DNA of 64,000 nucleotides from Halalkalirubrum salinum (GCF_005543295.1 NZ_SRSG01000059.1:237714-301713), one strand, 5' to 3'; counted from the stretch's first letter, positions 44,390-54,137 are shown. Notes: generated from the letters alone by a model not told the origin. Numbers and translations are program-made.

Positions 44390-45289
44390 TTAAGTCTCGT
44401 ACAGGACTGGTTCGTCGACGTGTTCGGTAGCTGCTGTCTGCCAACTATGACTCGGCTGCCAGCCGAACAGCGCCTCAGCTTTCTGCATCGAGAACGCACT
44501 CTCGTCGTCATTGAGGTCGATCGTTTCGGGCACCGAGCCGAAACACGCCTCGAACAGGTCGACGGTCGGACGATCGAAGTAGTTCTCTACGGCCATTGCG
44601 TGAACAGCCTCGTGAGTACCCGACGGAAGGGGGTTGTTGACGGCGGTCGAAACGAGGTCGGCGACATCACGAACGTCGATGTATGCCCAGAAGTTGCCGT
44701 CTCCAGAGGAGACGTCCGCGAGTTGCTCGGGCTCACGGCAGTGGTACTCGCCAGGATACTGGATCCACGACGGACGGATCGAGACTGCCGAAACGCCGTG
44801 CTTTCGCGCGACCATTGAGGCGATCTCTTCGGCGACGACCTTGCCGGTCCCGTAGGGATCTTCGGGGCGGTTCGGCTCGGACTCGACGATCGGCACGCGA
44901 TCAGGGTGCTCGCCGTCGCGACCGAACGCGTAGCCGTAGACGCTCTCACTGGAGGCGTTGACAATGTTTGCGCCCGCGCGACCCGCAGCGGTCAACACGT
45001 TGTACGCGGCGATCGTGTTGGTCTCGTACACCTCCCCGCCGGAATGTCTCGTTGGCGAGGGGTGCGCAGCCCAGTGGACCACGTGGTCGGGTTCGAGTTC
45101 GCCGACGAGATCGTAGGCACGACCACGGTCTGTCAGGTCTGCCGCCCGAAAATCGATGCTGTCGGCCGGCGAGACCTCGAATCCAGGGTGGGTGAGATCG
45201 ACACACCAGACGAAGTGCTCCTTGGCGAGCCGATCGACGATCCATCGGCCCGATCGCCCCAGCCCGCCAGTAACCATGACAGTGTCCAT
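44390..45289 (-). CDS. NAD-dependent epimerase/dehydratase
   Basis: The 299-aa extended SDR has the NAD loop TGGLGRSGR near residue 7, WAAHPSPTRHSGG, and the catalytic pair YGTGK (DPYGTGKVVAEEIAS). Family members act on nucleotide sugars or other sugar-like substrates, and its relative azf is in the same window. Specificity is not readable. Its promoter (ATTTTATAAAACG, about 45310-45319) lies 25 bases upstream. Overlap with neighbours is absent. Confidence 0.87.
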   Translation of the reverse strand: MDTVMVTGGLGRSGRWIVDRLAKEHFVWCVDLTHPGFEVSPADSIDFRAADLTDRGRAYDLVGELEPDHVVHWAAHPSPTRHSGGEVYETNTIAAYNVLTAAGRAGANIVNASSESVYGYAFGRDGEHPDRVPIVESEPNRPEDPYGTGKVVAEEIASMVARKHGVSAVSIRPSWIQYPGEYHCREPEQLADVSSGDGNFWAYIDVRDVADLVSTAVNNPLPSGTHEAVHAMAVENYFDRPTVDLFEACFGSVPETIDLNDDESAFSMQKAEALFGWQPSHSWQTAATEHVDEPVLYET

Positions 45290-45373
45290 ATGTCCTGGTT
45301 ATCCAGCGTTTTATAAAATACCACGTGACCGTATCCCGGTAGCCTTTATGCCGACGAACGGCTACTTTCGGGT
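45290..45373. promoter_or_regulatory. Divergent promoters of the epimerase and htpX
   Basis: TTTTATAAAAT (about 45309-45319) is placed for the minus-strand epimerase, and CCTTTATGCC (about 45342-45351) about 25-30 bases before the htpX ATG. Both fit leaderless spacing. Confidence 0.55.
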
Positions 45374-46246
45374 ATGAAATGGAGTACAGACTGGGGGCTT
45401 CGGGGTCGAATGGCGATCACGATGTTCCTGCTCTTCGGGCTGTACATCGTCTTCCTCGGATTCCTCGTGGTTTCCACGGATATCGGGATAATCGGTGTGA
45501 TTGTGATCATGGGGCTGTTCTCGTTCGTTCAGTACTACTACAGCGATCGCATCGCCCTCTACAGCATGGGGGCAAAGGAAGTCTCGCCAGAAGAACAGCC
45601 GGAGCTCCACCGGATGGTCGATCGGCTCTCCCAGCAGGCGGACCTGCCGAAGCCGGCGGTCGCGATCGCAGATACGCAGGTGCCGAACGCCTTCGCAACC
45701 GGGCGGAATCAAAAGAACGCGACCGTCGCCGTCACGAGCGGACTGCTCCGGACACTCAATCAGGAAGAACTCGAAGGCGTCCTCGCGCACGAGCTCGCAC
45801 ACATCAAAAACCGCGACGTGATGGTGATGACGATCGCGTCGTTCCTCTCGTCGATCGCGTTCATCATCGTCCGGTGGGGATGGCTCTTTGCGGGCAACGA
45901 CCGCAACGCCCCACCGATATGGGTGGCGATCGCCGTCTCGTTACTCGTGTGGGTCGTCTCGTTCCTGCTCATTCGGCTCCTCAGCCGCTACCGCGAATAC
46001 GTCGCCGATCGCGGCGCGGCCGCCATCACCGGCAATCCCGCCGCGCTCGCCTCTGCGCTCATGGCGATCAACGGGCGGATGGACCGCGTCCCCAAAGAAG
46101 ACCTCCGCGAACAGGCGGAAATGAACGCGTTCTTCATTTTCCCGATCCGATCGGGCTTCATCGGCCGGATCGCGAGCACGCACCCGCCGATGGAAAAACG
46201 CATCGAGCGACTCCGCGAGATGGAACGCGAACTGGCGACGGCCTGA
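45374..46246 (+). CDS. htpX: Membrane zinc metalloprotease HtpX (M48)
   Basis: The 290-aa protein has two N-terminal spans, the zinc motif HELAHIKNRD near residue 139, a further pair of spans and the third ligand in SRYREYVADRGAA. It ends with STHPPMEKRIERL, typical of HtpX. It degrades misfolded membrane proteins. It is followed by a SHOCT-domain membrane protein and PspAB in the same direction, a stress-membrane neighbourhood. Confidence 0.95.
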   Translation: MKWSTDWGLRGRMAITMFLLFGLYIVFLGFLVVSTDIGIIGVIVIMGLFSFVQYYYSDRIALYSMGAKEVSPEEQPELHRMVDRLSQQADLPKPAVAIADTQVPNAFATGRNQKNATVAVTSGLLRTLNQEELEGVLAHELAHIKNRDVMVMTIASFLSSIAFIIVRWGWLFAGNDRNAPPIWVAIAVSLLVWVVSFLLIRLLSRYREYVADRGAAAITGNPAALASALMAINGRMDRVPKEDLREQAEMNAFFIFPIRSGFIGRIASTHPPMEKRIERLREMERELATA

Positions 46247-46291
46247 AACGGCACCCAGATATTTTTATTCGTTGCCGAAAATCTCCCAGCT

Positions 46292-46666
46292 ATGGGCTAC
46301 TGGAAAGAGCTAATCAAAGGAAATCCCGTAATCACAGGGGCAACAATCGTCATTAGCCTCGCGTTGTTGATCCCGATCGTTGCGATCGAGCCCGGGATTG
46401 TCGCCGTGTTGGCGACGTTCGCGTTCTTGACATGGCTCGTGGGGCGGGTTACCGGATCCTCCACAGAAGAGACTCATTCCGAGATCGAAGAGACCCCGAT
46501 CGACGAACTCGAACGGCAGTACATACGGGGCGAGATCACCGAAGCAGAGTTCGAACACCGACTATCGGTGCTTTTGGATGCAGATGAGCGGACCGACCGG
46601 AGACAGGGAACCGATCGACTGCAGACACGGAGTCGTCGACAGACCGAACGAGCACACGAGCAGTGA
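46292..46666 (+). CDS. Two-span membrane protein with SHOCT domain
   Basis: The 124-aa product has two hydrophobic spans (about residues 12-30 and 34-50) and a C-terminal SHOCT motif, DELERQYIRGEITEAEFEHRLSVLLD, followed by a polar Arg-rich tail. SHOCT domains are short helical modules often found at the ends of membrane or oligomerising proteins. It lies 45 bases behind htpX and 90 before pspAB, so one transcript is likely. Function unknown. Confidence 0.82.
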   Translation: MGYWKELIKGNPVITGATIVISLALLIPIVAIEPGIVAVLATFAFLTWLVGRVTGSSTEETHSEIEETPIDELERQYIRGEITEAEFEHRLSVLLDADERTDRRQGTDRLQTRSRRQTERAHEQ

Positions 46667-46755
46667 GTGGCTGGACACTGAAGCGCCCATCACACACGCT
46701 GCAGCAACCGAAACAGTCCGTCGCGCCTTTCTTTGTCGCCCCCGTAGGCAACTGC

Positions 46756-47361
46756 ATGGGCGTGTTTGATACGATCCGATCGGTACTCGGTGTCCGTGCG
46801 GAGGCTGATGCGACTCGCGAGGCAGACCCCGAGGATCTGTTCGGAATGTCGACGGCGTATATGACGATGGAAGCCGAGCTCGGCTATGAAAACGCCGGAT
46901 CGGCGGCACTGTGTTTCTCTGCGGTCGATAGCACCGACTTCGGTGAGATGGTCGAAGAAGTCGAAGCGATCCTCGAGGCCGGGGAAGCAGAGACCGGAAC
47001 GACGTTTCGAAAACACCTCGATCACCACGGCTACAACTGGGTGATCCTCGAGGATTCCGACCCCGAGGACCTGCTGACGAGCATTCACTTTGCTGCGGAC
47101 ACATTCATCGAACAAGGGTACGGCTCGCGGTTGCTGGCTGCGGTCTTTGCGTTCGACAAGGGAGATCGTCACGCTTACTGGATCTACTCGTTCCGCCGGG
47201 GAGCGTACTACCCATTCGTGCCGACCGGCTCCAGCACGCGCGACACGAAGACCGAATTCAAACTTCAATCGGTACTCGACGGTGAGCTCGGAATCGAATC
47301 CGACGAGAGTTACTGGTACCCGTTGTGGCCCGATCGCGCGGGCGACTACCCGTGGGAGTGA
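46756..47361 (+). CDS. pspAB: PspA-associated protein PspAB
   Basis: The 201-aa acidic protein begins MGVFDTIRSVLGVRAEADATREADPEDLFGMSTAYMTMEAELGY and contains AVFAFDKGDRHAYWIYSFRRGAYYPFVPTG, which I recognise from the haloarchaeal PspAB family, linked by neighbourhood to htpX and the phage-shock system. The molecular function is not known. Start 46756 was chosen since the 31-residue upstream extension overlaps the SHOCT gene and lacks family character. Confidence 0.82.
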   Translation: MGVFDTIRSVLGVRAEADATREADPEDLFGMSTAYMTMEAELGYENAGSAALCFSAVDSTDFGEMVEEVEAILEAGEAETGTTFRKHLDHHGYNWVILEDSDPEDLLTSIHFAADTFIEQGYGSRLLAAVFAFDKGDRHAYWIYSFRRGAYYPFVPTGSSTRDTKTEFKLQSVLDGELGIESDESYWYPLWPDRAGDYPWE

Positions 47362-47483
47362 GCACCACCAGCGACGGTGACGACTCGTACGAATAGCCAT
47401 CATAACGTACCATCCCGTGGCGAAGGTGTAGCTGACCGATAGCTACCAGCGTAGGCCAGTGAACGGACGATCGACCGCCGAAA

Positions 47484-47517
47484 TTTCACTTTCACTCTAC
47501 AGTAAACGATGCTTTAT
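47484..47517 (+). promoter_or_regulatory. radA promoter with TTTCACTTTCAC element
   Basis: A repeat-like element TTTCACTTTCACT (47484-47496) lies just before a TATA-like box CTTTATGT (47512-47519), which is about 27-30 bases before the radA ATG at 47544. Related sequences occur before the orc gene (24272-24281, 24330-24342) and the DUF5790 gene (6582-6596). Confidence 0.5.
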
Positions 47518-47543
47518 GTACGGTGCCGAACAAAGGTGGATAT

Positions 47544-48575
47544 ATGCCAGAAGACGATCTCGAAGCCCTACCAGGTGTTGGGCCCGCAACCGCTGATAAA
47601 CTGATCGAAAACGGCTACGATAGCTACCAGAGCGTCGCCGTCGCCAGCCCCGGCGAGCTGTCGAACAAAGCCGATATCGGCGATAGCACCGCCGCAGACA
47701 TCATCAACGCCGCACGTGATACCGCTGACGTTGGTGGCTTCGAGACGGGCGCGGCCGTGCTCGAGCGCCGCGAACAGATCGGCAAGCTCTCCTGGCAAAT
47801 TCCCGAGGTCGACGAGATGCTCGGCGGCGGCCTCGAAACACAGTCGATCACCGAGGTCTATGGCGAGTTCGGTGCCGGCAAATCGCAGGTCACCCACCAG
47901 ATGGCGGTCAACGTCCAGCTGCCGAAAGAACACGGCGGCCTCCGAGGATCGTGTATCTTCATCGACTCGGAAGACACCTTCCGCCCTGAGCGGATCGACG
48001 ACATGGTTCGAGGCCTCGACGATGAGCTCATCGAAGCCACACTGGCCGATCGCGAAATCGAAGGCAGCATCGACGACGAGGAGACAATGACCGAACTCGT
48101 CGAGTCGTTCCTCGATCGCATCCACGTCGCGAAGGCGTTCAACTCCAACCATCAGATTCTCCTTGCGGAGAAGGCAAAAGAGCTCGCGGGCGAGCACGAA
48201 GAGACCGAGTGGCCCGTCCGGATGGTCTGTGTCGACTCGCTGACCGCCCACTTCCGCGCAGAGTACGTCGGCCGAGGCCAACTAGCCGATCGCCAACAAA
48301 AACTGAACAAACACCTCCACGATCTAATGCGAATCGGGGATCTGTTCAACACCTGCATTCTCGTGACAAACCAGGTTGCGTCGAACCCCGATTCGTACTT
48401 CGGCGATCCAACCCAGCCGATCGGCGGCAACATCCTCGGACACACCTCGACGTTCCGAATGTACCTCCGCAAATCGAAGGGGAACAAACGAATTGTCCGG
48501 CTCGTTGACGCCCCGAACCTCGCAGACGGCGAAAGCGTAATGCGGGTCGAAGGCGACGGATTAAAGCCCGAATAA
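47544..48575 (+). CDS. radA: DNA recombinase RadA (no intein)
   Basis: The 343-aa RecA/Rad51-family protein has an N-terminal helix-hairpin-helix region ([19 protein letters not shown]), Walker [10 protein letters not shown] (near residue 108) and Walker [12 protein letters not shown] near 227. The closing [11 protein letters not shown] is typical. It forms filaments on single-stranded DNA in homologous recombination. Several haloarchaeal radA genes carry an intein; this one does not, since the coding frame is uninterrupted and has family length. A GGTGG ribosome-binding-like sequence lies before ATG 47544; the GTG at 47523 would add seven residues. Confidence 0.96.
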   Translation: MPEDDLEALPGVGPATADKLIENGYDSYQSVAVASPGELSNKADIGDSTAADIINAARDTADVGGFETGAAVLERREQIGKLSWQIPEVDEMLGGGLETQSITEVYGEFGAGKSQVTHQMAVNVQLPKEHGGLRGSCIFIDSEDTFRPERIDDMVRGLDDELIEATLADREIEGSIDDEETMTELVESFLDRIHVAKAFNSNHQILLAEKAKELAGEHEETEWPVRMVCVDSLTAHFRAEYVGRGQLADRQQKLNKHLHDLMRIGDLFNTCILVTNQVASNPDSYFGDPTQPIGGNILGHTSTFRMYLRKSKGNKRIVRLVDAPNLADGESVMRVEGDGLKPE

Positions 48576-48951
48576 GCGTCGTTCACACTGCGTCTGCAGA
48601 TCAAACGCCTACAATCACCGCCGACAAAATTTTTCGCGCGCACCCCGGATACTGAGCGGCCGCAGTTGGGGAAATAGCATCAAAAATATTATAAGACAGT
48701 CGTCAAATTGTCAGGCAAGATTTGTCACACATTCTGGAGACCCACTACCTTATATTCATTGTACCTGTCCTTATATAAGACGATCGTTGGATAATACAAT
48801 AGAGAAATTTCGTTTTTCAACGATTACCCTTATATGTATCGCTTCCATGAGCTACTGATGTGAGAGAGCACACAAACATGACGCAAAAAAGTAAATTGTC
48901 GTGTGATTGTCCAAGGAACAGTGGAATTAGTACCGGTGTTGAGGTGATCGT
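48576..48951. promoter_or_regulatory. AT-rich regulatory region upstream of amt
   Basis: This 376-base gap has several TATA-like elements (CTTATATTCATT near 48751, CCTTATATAAG near 48769, CCTTATATGTATC near 48828). The last would start a transcript about 95 bases before amt, leaving room for a leader with a small ORF. The left third holds no visible gene. Multiple promoters suggest nitrogen-regulated expression, which is inference. Confidence 0.5.
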
Positions 48952-48955
48952 ATGA
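48878..48955 (+). CDS. Possible 25-residue leader peptide overlapping the amt start
   Basis: ATG 48878 opens a short frame MTQKSKLSCDCPRNSGISTG then VEVIV, whose stop TGA overlaps the amt start as ATGA (48952-48955). The Cys-x-Cys and basic start do not resemble amt. The stop-start overlap suggests coupled translation. No independent evidence of expression exists. Confidence 0.35.
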   Translation: MTQKSKLSCDCPRNSGISTGVEVIV

Positions 48956-50262
48956 GCGTCGATCCGGCAGTCCTCGTCGAGGGGATCAACCTGATGTGGG
49001 TTGCGCTCGTATGCTTCCTCATCTTCTTCATGCACGCCGGCTTCGCGATGTTGGAGGCTGGGCAGGTTCGGTCAAAGAACGTCGCAAACCAGTTGACAAA
49101 GAACCTCTTGACGTGGAGCGTTGGAGTCATCGCATACTTTTTCGTCGGCTTCGCGATCGAGGGGCTTGTCGGTGCGTACACCGGCGGTGGCTCACTGGGA
49201 ATCGGTGAGGCCTTCGGGATCATCTCGCCGGCCGACGGCAACGACTGGATCGGCTGGCTCTTCGGCGCAGTATTCGCGATGACGGCAGCGACGATCGTCT
49301 CCGGGGCGGTCGCCGGCCGCGCAAAGCTCCGTGCGTACGTGACGTACACCATACTGCTCGCGGGCGTGATCTACCCGGTCGTCGTCGGCCTGACGTGGGC
49401 GGGTGGCTTCCTGGCCTCGTTCGGCTACTACGACTTCGCCGGCGGGATGATCGTCCACGGAATGGGCGGGATTGCCGGGCTTACCGCGGCATACGTGATC
49501 GGCCCGCGCATGGGTCGGTACGCTGAGGACGGCTCGACGAACGTCATTCCCGGCCACTCGATGACCTTCGCGGTCCTCGGGACGCTCATTCTCGCGTTTG
49601 GCTGGTACGGCTTCAACGTCGGCACAACCGCGACCGTCTTTGCGGTCGAAGGCGGCGAACTCGTCCTCGACGGCTACGCGGTCGTCGGCCGGGTCGCCTT
49701 CGCAACGACTGTTGGGATGGCCGCAGGCGCGATCGGTGCAGCAGCCGCGTCACTGTACCTCTCTGGAAAGGTCGACACGCTGTACGTCGCCAACGGGATC
49801 TTGGCCGGCCTCGTCGGCGTGACGGGAATCGCAGACGGGATCACCTGGTGGGGAACGATCGCGGTCGGACTCATCTGCGGACTGCAACTTCCGCTGGTCT
49901 TCGAGTTCGTCAGCGACACACTGAAGATTGACGACGTCTGTGCGGTGTTCCCGGTCCACGGCTCTGCCGGTGTGATCGGTGTTCTCGCGTTCCCGTTCGT
50001 CGCAGTAAGCGGATTTTCGGTGGCAGTGCTTATCGAACAGATCGTGTTCGTTGCGGTCGTAACCGTCTGGACAGTTGCTGCGACTGCGGCAGTCTTCGGC
50101 GCGTTCAAAATGATGGGGCAGGCCCGCGTCTCCCCGGAACACGAACGCGAAGGGCTCGACCTCTCCGAGCACGGCGTCGACACCTACCCCGAGTTCGGCA
50201 AGCCGGAAACAGCCGCCGATGGTGGCTCTGTCCGCACTGACGGAGGTGAGGTCAATGAGTGA
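48952..50262 (+). CDS. amt: Ammonium transporter
   Basis: The 436-aa Amt/Mep/Rh-family protein has 11 predicted spans. The pore histidines are in [13 protein letters not shown] (near residue 169) and [11 protein letters not shown] (near 336). The motif [20 protein letters not shown] opens the protein and a polar acidic C-terminal tail ([13 protein letters not shown]) faces the cytoplasm for GlnK binding. It imports ammonium. It is the first gene of a two-gene unit; glnK overlaps its last eight bases. Confidence 0.96.
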   Translation: MSVDPAVLVEGINLMWVALVCFLIFFMHAGFAMLEAGQVRSKNVANQLTKNLLTWSVGVIAYFFVGFAIEGLVGAYTGGGSLGIGEAFGIISPADGNDWIGWLFGAVFAMTAATIVSGAVAGRAKLRAYVTYTILLAGVIYPVVVGLTWAGGFLASFGYYDFAGGMIVHGMGGIAGLTAAYVIGPRMGRYAEDGSTNVIPGHSMTFAVLGTLILAFGWYGFNVGTTATVFAVEGGELVLDGYAVVGRVAFATTVGMAAGAIGAAAASLYLSGKVDTLYVANGILAGLVGVTGIADGITWWGTIAVGLICGLQLPLVFEFVSDTLKIDDVCAVFPVHGSAGVIGVLAFPFVAVSGFSVAVLIEQIVFVAVVTVWTVAATAAVFGAFKMMGQARVSPEHEREGLDLSEHGVDTYPEFGKPETAADGGSVRTDGGEVNE

Positions 50263-50611
50263 AGAAAGCGAAATCAAGATGATCACCACGATTATCCGGC
50301 CTGAAAAGCTCGGTGATGTCAAAAAGGCGCTCGCAGAGGCAGGCGCGCCGTCGCTAACGGTGACGAACGTCTCTGGGCGAGGAAGCCAACCCGCAAAGAA
50401 AGGCAGCTGGCGCGGCGAAGAGTACACCGTTGATCTCCACCAGAAGGTCAAAATCGAGTGTGTGATCGCCGACGTGCCCGTCGACGACGTCGTGGATGCG
50501 ATCCGCGAGGCCGCAAACACCGGCGAGCCGGGCGATGGAAAGATATTCGTCCTGCCCGTCGACGACGCGATCCAGGTCCGGACGGGAAAGACCGGCACAG
50601 AGGCGGTGTAA
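50255..50611 (+). CDS. glnK: Nitrogen regulatory PII protein GlnK
   Basis: The 118-aa PII protein has [18 protein letters not shown], a T-loop [28 protein letters not shown] and the ATP-binding [26 protein letters not shown]. The Tyr equivalent to E. coli Tyr51 is present (GEEYTVD), while the earlier Tyr46 position is Trp. It blocks the Amt pore under nitrogen sufficiency and senses 2-oxoglutarate and ATP/ADP. ATG 50255 overlaps the amt stop by 8 bases, so translation is coupled. Confidence 0.96.
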   Translation: MSEESEIKMITTIIRPEKLGDVKKALAEAGAPSLTVTNVSGRGSQPAKKGSWRGEEYTVDLHQKVKIECVIADVPVDDVVDAIREAANTGEPGDGKIFVLPVDDAIQVRTGKTGTEAV

Positions 50612-50817
50612 TCTCGACAGCGCGCTTCACTCGCCGAAACTAATTAACTGTACAGCATCCCAAACGATCCGAAGTCGTCTATCATGCTTCCTGGTCGTAT
50701 TCCGGGAGCACCGTTCTCACCAGACACGGAGCGACAGCGTTGACCCGTAGCGAAACCGCGTCGGGGTGTCGTCGTCGCTCCAGAACGCCTTTCTCGTCGG
50801 CGATCGAACCGTCGTGT

Positions 50818-52155
50818 ATGAATCACGATCGCTCCAGAGCGCTGTACGATCGAGCGCTCTCGGTGCTCGCAGGGGGGGTCAACTCCTCAGTGCGGGCGAC
50901 GATGCCGTACCCGTTTTTTATCAGCCGCGGTGACGGCGCACACGTCGTCGACGCTGACGGCAACCGCTACATCGACTACGTGATGGGCTACGGGCCGCTG
51001 TTGTACGGCCACGACGTTCCAGAACCGGTGCAGGCGGCGATCCAATCGCACGCCTCAGCGGGGCCGATGTACGGCGCACCGACCGAAATCGAGGTCGACC
51101 ACGCCGAGTTTGTCGCCAGACACGTCCCGAGTGTTGAGATGATCCGATTCGTCAACTCGGGCACTGAGGCGACGGTGTCAGCGGTTCGGTTGGCTCGCGG
51201 CTACACCGATCGCGACAAGATCGTCGTCATGCAGGGCGGCTACCACGGCGCACAGGAATCAACGCTCGTTGAGGGGACCCCAGAGAACCCCCACCCGAGC
51301 ACTGCGGGAATCCCAGAGAGTTTTGCACAGTACACCATTCCGGTGCCGTTCAACGACGAGGCGGCGATTCGAGAGATATTCGAGAAACACGGCGCAGAGA
51401 TCGCCGGCGTCCTCGTCGAGCCAATCCTCGCGAATATGGGGATCGTGATGCCCGTCGACGGCTACCACGAGACCCTCCGGGAGCTGTGTGACGACCACGG
51501 CGCGCTGTTGATTTTCGACGAGGTCATCACCGGATTTCGGGTCGGTGGGCTCGGCTGTGCGCAGTCGAAATTCGGCGTGACGCCCGACCTGACGACGTTC
51601 GGGAAGATCATCGGCGGCGGGTTCCCCGTCGGCGCGATCGGCGGCCGCGCAGAGATCATCGAACACTTCACCCCCTCGGGAGATGTCTTCCAGTCGGGGA
51701 CGTTTTCGGGACATCCGGTAACCATGGCTGCTGGCTTGGCGTACCTCGAATACGCCGCCGAACACGACGTCTACGAGCACATCAACACCCTCGGCGATCG
51801 ACTTCGCCGGGGGATTTCGGATATCGTCGCCGACCAGGCCCCAGAGTACACGGTGGTCGGGACCGACAGCATGTTCAAGACAATCTTCACCCGCGAGGGC
51901 CCCGACGATCGCGACGGCCACTGTGCGGCCGGCTGTACACAGAATCCCGAGTGCCCACGCTACGGGCTCTGTCCGAAGACCGGCGCGGACGTGGCGCGTA
52001 CAGAGACCGATCGCTGGGAGCGGATTTTCTGGCAGGAAATGAAAGAGCAGGGAATCTTCCTCACCGCCAACCAGTTTGAATCGCAGTTTGTTTCCTACGC
52101 ACACACAGCAGAGGACGTCGATCGGACGCTTGAGGCGTATAAAGAAGCGATCTGA
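50818..52155 (+). CDS. hemL: Glutamate-1-semialdehyde 2,1-aminomutase
   Basis: The 445-aa class III aminotransferase has [18 protein letters not shown], the PLP Lys in [18 protein letters not shown] and [11 protein letters not shown]. It makes 5-aminolevulinate from glutamate-1-semialdehyde, the first committed tetrapyrrole intermediate. An insertion near residue 360-385 carries four cysteines ([13 protein letters not shown]), spacing C-x3-C-x5-C-x5-C, absent from bacterial enzymes as far as I know. It heads the run hemL-hemC-cobA-hemD in one direction. Start 50818 was chosen since the extension to 50740 lacks family character. Confidence 0.95.
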   Translation: MNHDRSRALYDRALSVLAGGVNSSVRATMPYPFFISRGDGAHVVDADGNRYIDYVMGYGPLLYGHDVPEPVQAAIQSHASAGPMYGAPTEIEVDHAEFVARHVPSVEMIRFVNSGTEATVSAVRLARGYTDRDKIVVMQGGYHGAQESTLVEGTPENPHPSTAGIPESFAQYTIPVPFNDEAAIREIFEKHGAEIAGVLVEPILANMGIVMPVDGYHETLRELCDDHGALLIFDEVITGFRVGGLGCAQSKFGVTPDLTTFGKIIGGGFPVGAIGGRAEIIEHFTPSGDVFQSGTFSGHPVTMAAGLAYLEYAAEHDVYEHINTLGDRLRRGISDIVADQAPEYTVVGTDSMFKTIFTREGPDDRDGHCAAGCTQNPECPRYGLCPKTGADVARTETDRWERIFWQEMKEQGIFLTANQFESQFVSYAHTAEDVDRTLEAYKEAI

Positions 52156-52231
52156 GCGGACGGCGCACTAATACGCGTGCGGGCGACCGCGAACTGCAGC
52201 CCTTTTCCCTCCCGGTCTCAGATCGTAGCGT

Positions 52232-53344
52232 ATGACCACAGACGCAGACAACGGCCTCCGCCTTGCGACGCGCGGCTCTGATCTCGCCCGCCGGCAGGCC
52301 GCAGGCGTCCAGTCGTCGCTGTCGACGCGACGGCGGCCCGTGACGCTCACCGAGGTGTCGACCCGAGGCGACGAGATCCGCGACGAGCTCATCAGTCGGC
52401 TGGGCAAGACCGGTGCGTTCGTCCGATCGCTCGACGAGAAGGTGCTTTCGAGCAAGCTCGATGCGGCAGTCCACTCGATGAAAGACATGCCGACGGAGAT
52501 GCCTGAGAGGCTTGTCGTCGCCGGCGTTCCAGATCGTGCCCCCTCAGGAGACGTGCTCGTAACCCCCGACGGCACCAGCCTCGATCGACTGCCACAGGGA
52601 GCGACCGTCGGCACCTCGTCGTTGCGCCGAACCGCCCAACTGCTTGCAAACCGGGCGGATCTTGAGGTCGTGCCGCTTCGGGGCAACGTCGACACGCGAG
52701 TACAGAAGCTCCTCGCGCCGACCCTGCAGCGCGAACACGAGGCACGCTTGGAGGCCGACAGCGATCACACGGACGACGCTGAGTCCGAAGCCGAGGACAA
52801 CGAGTTCGATCAGACCGCAGAGGAGTGGTTCCAAACCCTGTCAGAACTCGAACGGGAGGCACTCGGCCGGACTGTCGACACGGAACTCGACGCGATCGTC
52901 CTCGCAGAAGCTGGCCTCAAGCGACTGGGATTGCTCGATCAGTTGGAGACCGAGCGGCTCGATCGCCGCGAGTTCGTTCCCGCACCCGGCCAGGGGGCGA
53001 TCGCCGTCACCGCAACCGATCCCGAGACGATTGAAACAATCCGCAAGGGGATCGATCATCCACAGACACGGGTCGAGACGACCGTCGAGCGAACGGTACT
53101 GTCTGAACTCGGTGGGGGCTGTATCGCGCCGATCGGCGTAAGCGCGATCGTCCAGGGCGAGCACGTCCAGACCCACGCCAGGATTCTGTCGACAGACGGC
53201 ACCGAAGAGGTGTCCGCGAGCGAGGATCTGAACGTGGAATCGCACCCCGAAGCGGCGGTGGCGTTCGCAAAACGGCTGCGGGCGGAGGGCGCGGCTGAAT
53301 TGATCGAGGCAGCCACGAAGGAGGCCGAACGAGAGGATGACTGA
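52232..53344 (+). CDS. hemC: Hydroxymethylbilane synthase (porphobilinogen deaminase)
   Basis: The 370-aa enzyme opens LRLATRGSDLARRQA and has VHSMKDMPTEMPERL, GTSSLRRTAQL, PLRGNVDTRVQKL and the cofactor Cys in GGGCIAPIG. An acidic low-complexity insertion (ADSDHTDDAESEAEDNEFDQ) sits between domains, a common halophile feature. It polymerises four porphobilinogens to hydroxymethylbilane. Its last eight bases overlap the cobA start, so the two are translationally coupled. Confidence 0.95.
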   Translation: MTTDADNGLRLATRGSDLARRQAAGVQSSLSTRRRPVTLTEVSTRGDEIRDELISRLGKTGAFVRSLDEKVLSSKLDAAVHSMKDMPTEMPERLVVAGVPDRAPSGDVLVTPDGTSLDRLPQGATVGTSSLRRTAQLLANRADLEVVPLRGNVDTRVQKLLAPTLQREHEARLEADSDHTDDAESEAEDNEFDQTAEEWFQTLSELEREALGRTVDTELDAIVLAEAGLKRLGLLDQLETERLDRREFVPAPGQGAIAVTATDPETIETIRKGIDHPQTRVETTVERTVLSELGGGCIAPIGVSAIVQGEHVQTHARILSTDGTEEVSASEDLNVESHPEAAVAFAKRLRAEGAAELIEAATKEAEREDD

Positions 53345-54137
53345 GAACACGAAAGACGGCGACAGGAGTGCAGACGAGTCAACGGGAACGGTCTATCTCG
53401 TGGGCAGCGGTCCGGGCGACCCGGATCTACTGACAGTGAAAGCAAAACGGCTGCTCGAGACCGCAGACGTCGTCTTACACGACAAGCTTCCCGGCCCGGA
53501 TATCATCGGGATGATTCCGGAGACCAACCGCGAAGACGTGGGCAAGCGCGCCGGCGGCGAGTGGACCCCCCAAGAGTACACCAACCGCCGGCTCGTCGAG
53601 CTCGCAACGGCTGGCAAGACTGTCGTTCGGCTCAAGGGCGGCGACCCGTTCGTCTTCGGCCGCGGCGGTGAGGAGATGGAACACCTCGCCGAGAACGGCG
53701 TGCCCTTCGAGGTCGTGCCGGGAATCACCGCTGCGATCGCCGGGCCCGGCGTTGCCGGAATTCCGGTCACCCACCGCGATCACGTTTCGAGCGTCTCGTT
53801 CGTGACGGGCCATGAGGATCCCACAAAGGACGAGTCTGCGATCGACTGGGGAGCGCTCGCGGCGACCGGCGGGACGCTCGTCGTGTTGATGGGCGTGGGA
53901 AAGCTCCCGCTGTATACTGACGCACTCCTCGAGGCGGGGATGGCTCCCGAGACGCCGGTTGCACTTGTCGAGCGAGCGACCTGGCCGGACATGCGCGTCG
54001 CAACCGGAACACTCGATTCGATCGTCGGGGTCCGCGACGAGGCGGGGATCGAACCGCCGGCGATCACAGTCATCGGCGAGGTCGCAGCCACGCGCGATCG
54101 GGTGCTCGAATTTCTTCGGAATGGGGAACAGCAATGA
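53337..54137 (+). CDS. cobA: Uroporphyrinogen-III C-methyltransferase
   Basis: The 266-aa SAM-dependent tetrapyrrole methylase has VGSGPGDPDLLTVKAKRLLETADVV, VVRLKGGDPFVFGRGGEEMEHL and the closing region of SUMT enzymes. It methylates uroporphyrinogen III twice to precorrin-2, the branch to siroheme, cobalamin and the archaeal alternative heme route. The start overlaps hemC by 8 bases and its stop overlaps hemD by 4, giving a tight operon. No fused CysG domains are present. Confidence 0.95.
   Translation: MTENTKDGDRSADESTGTVYLVGSGPGDPDLLTVKAKRLLETADVVLHDKLPGPDIIGMIPETNREDVGKRAGGEWTPQEYTNRRLVELATAGKTVVRLKGGDPFVFGRGGEEMEHLAENGVPFEVVPGITAAIAGPGVAGIPVTHRDHVSSVSFVTGHEDPTKDESAIDWGALAATGGTLVVLMGVGKLPLYTDALLEAGMAPETPVALVERATWPDMRVATGTLDSIVGVRDEAGIEPPAITVIGEVAATRDRVLEFLRNGEQQ

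Noticed and set aside
47544..48575. Intein in RadA
   Set aside because: Haloarchaeal RadA often has one, but this frame is of normal length (343 aa) with uninterrupted Walker motifs.
50339..50450. Loss of the GlnK uridylylation tyrosine
   Set aside because: The T-loop at first seemed to have Trp in its place, but lining it up against E. coli PII shows that Trp is at position 46 and the Tyr51 equivalent is present.
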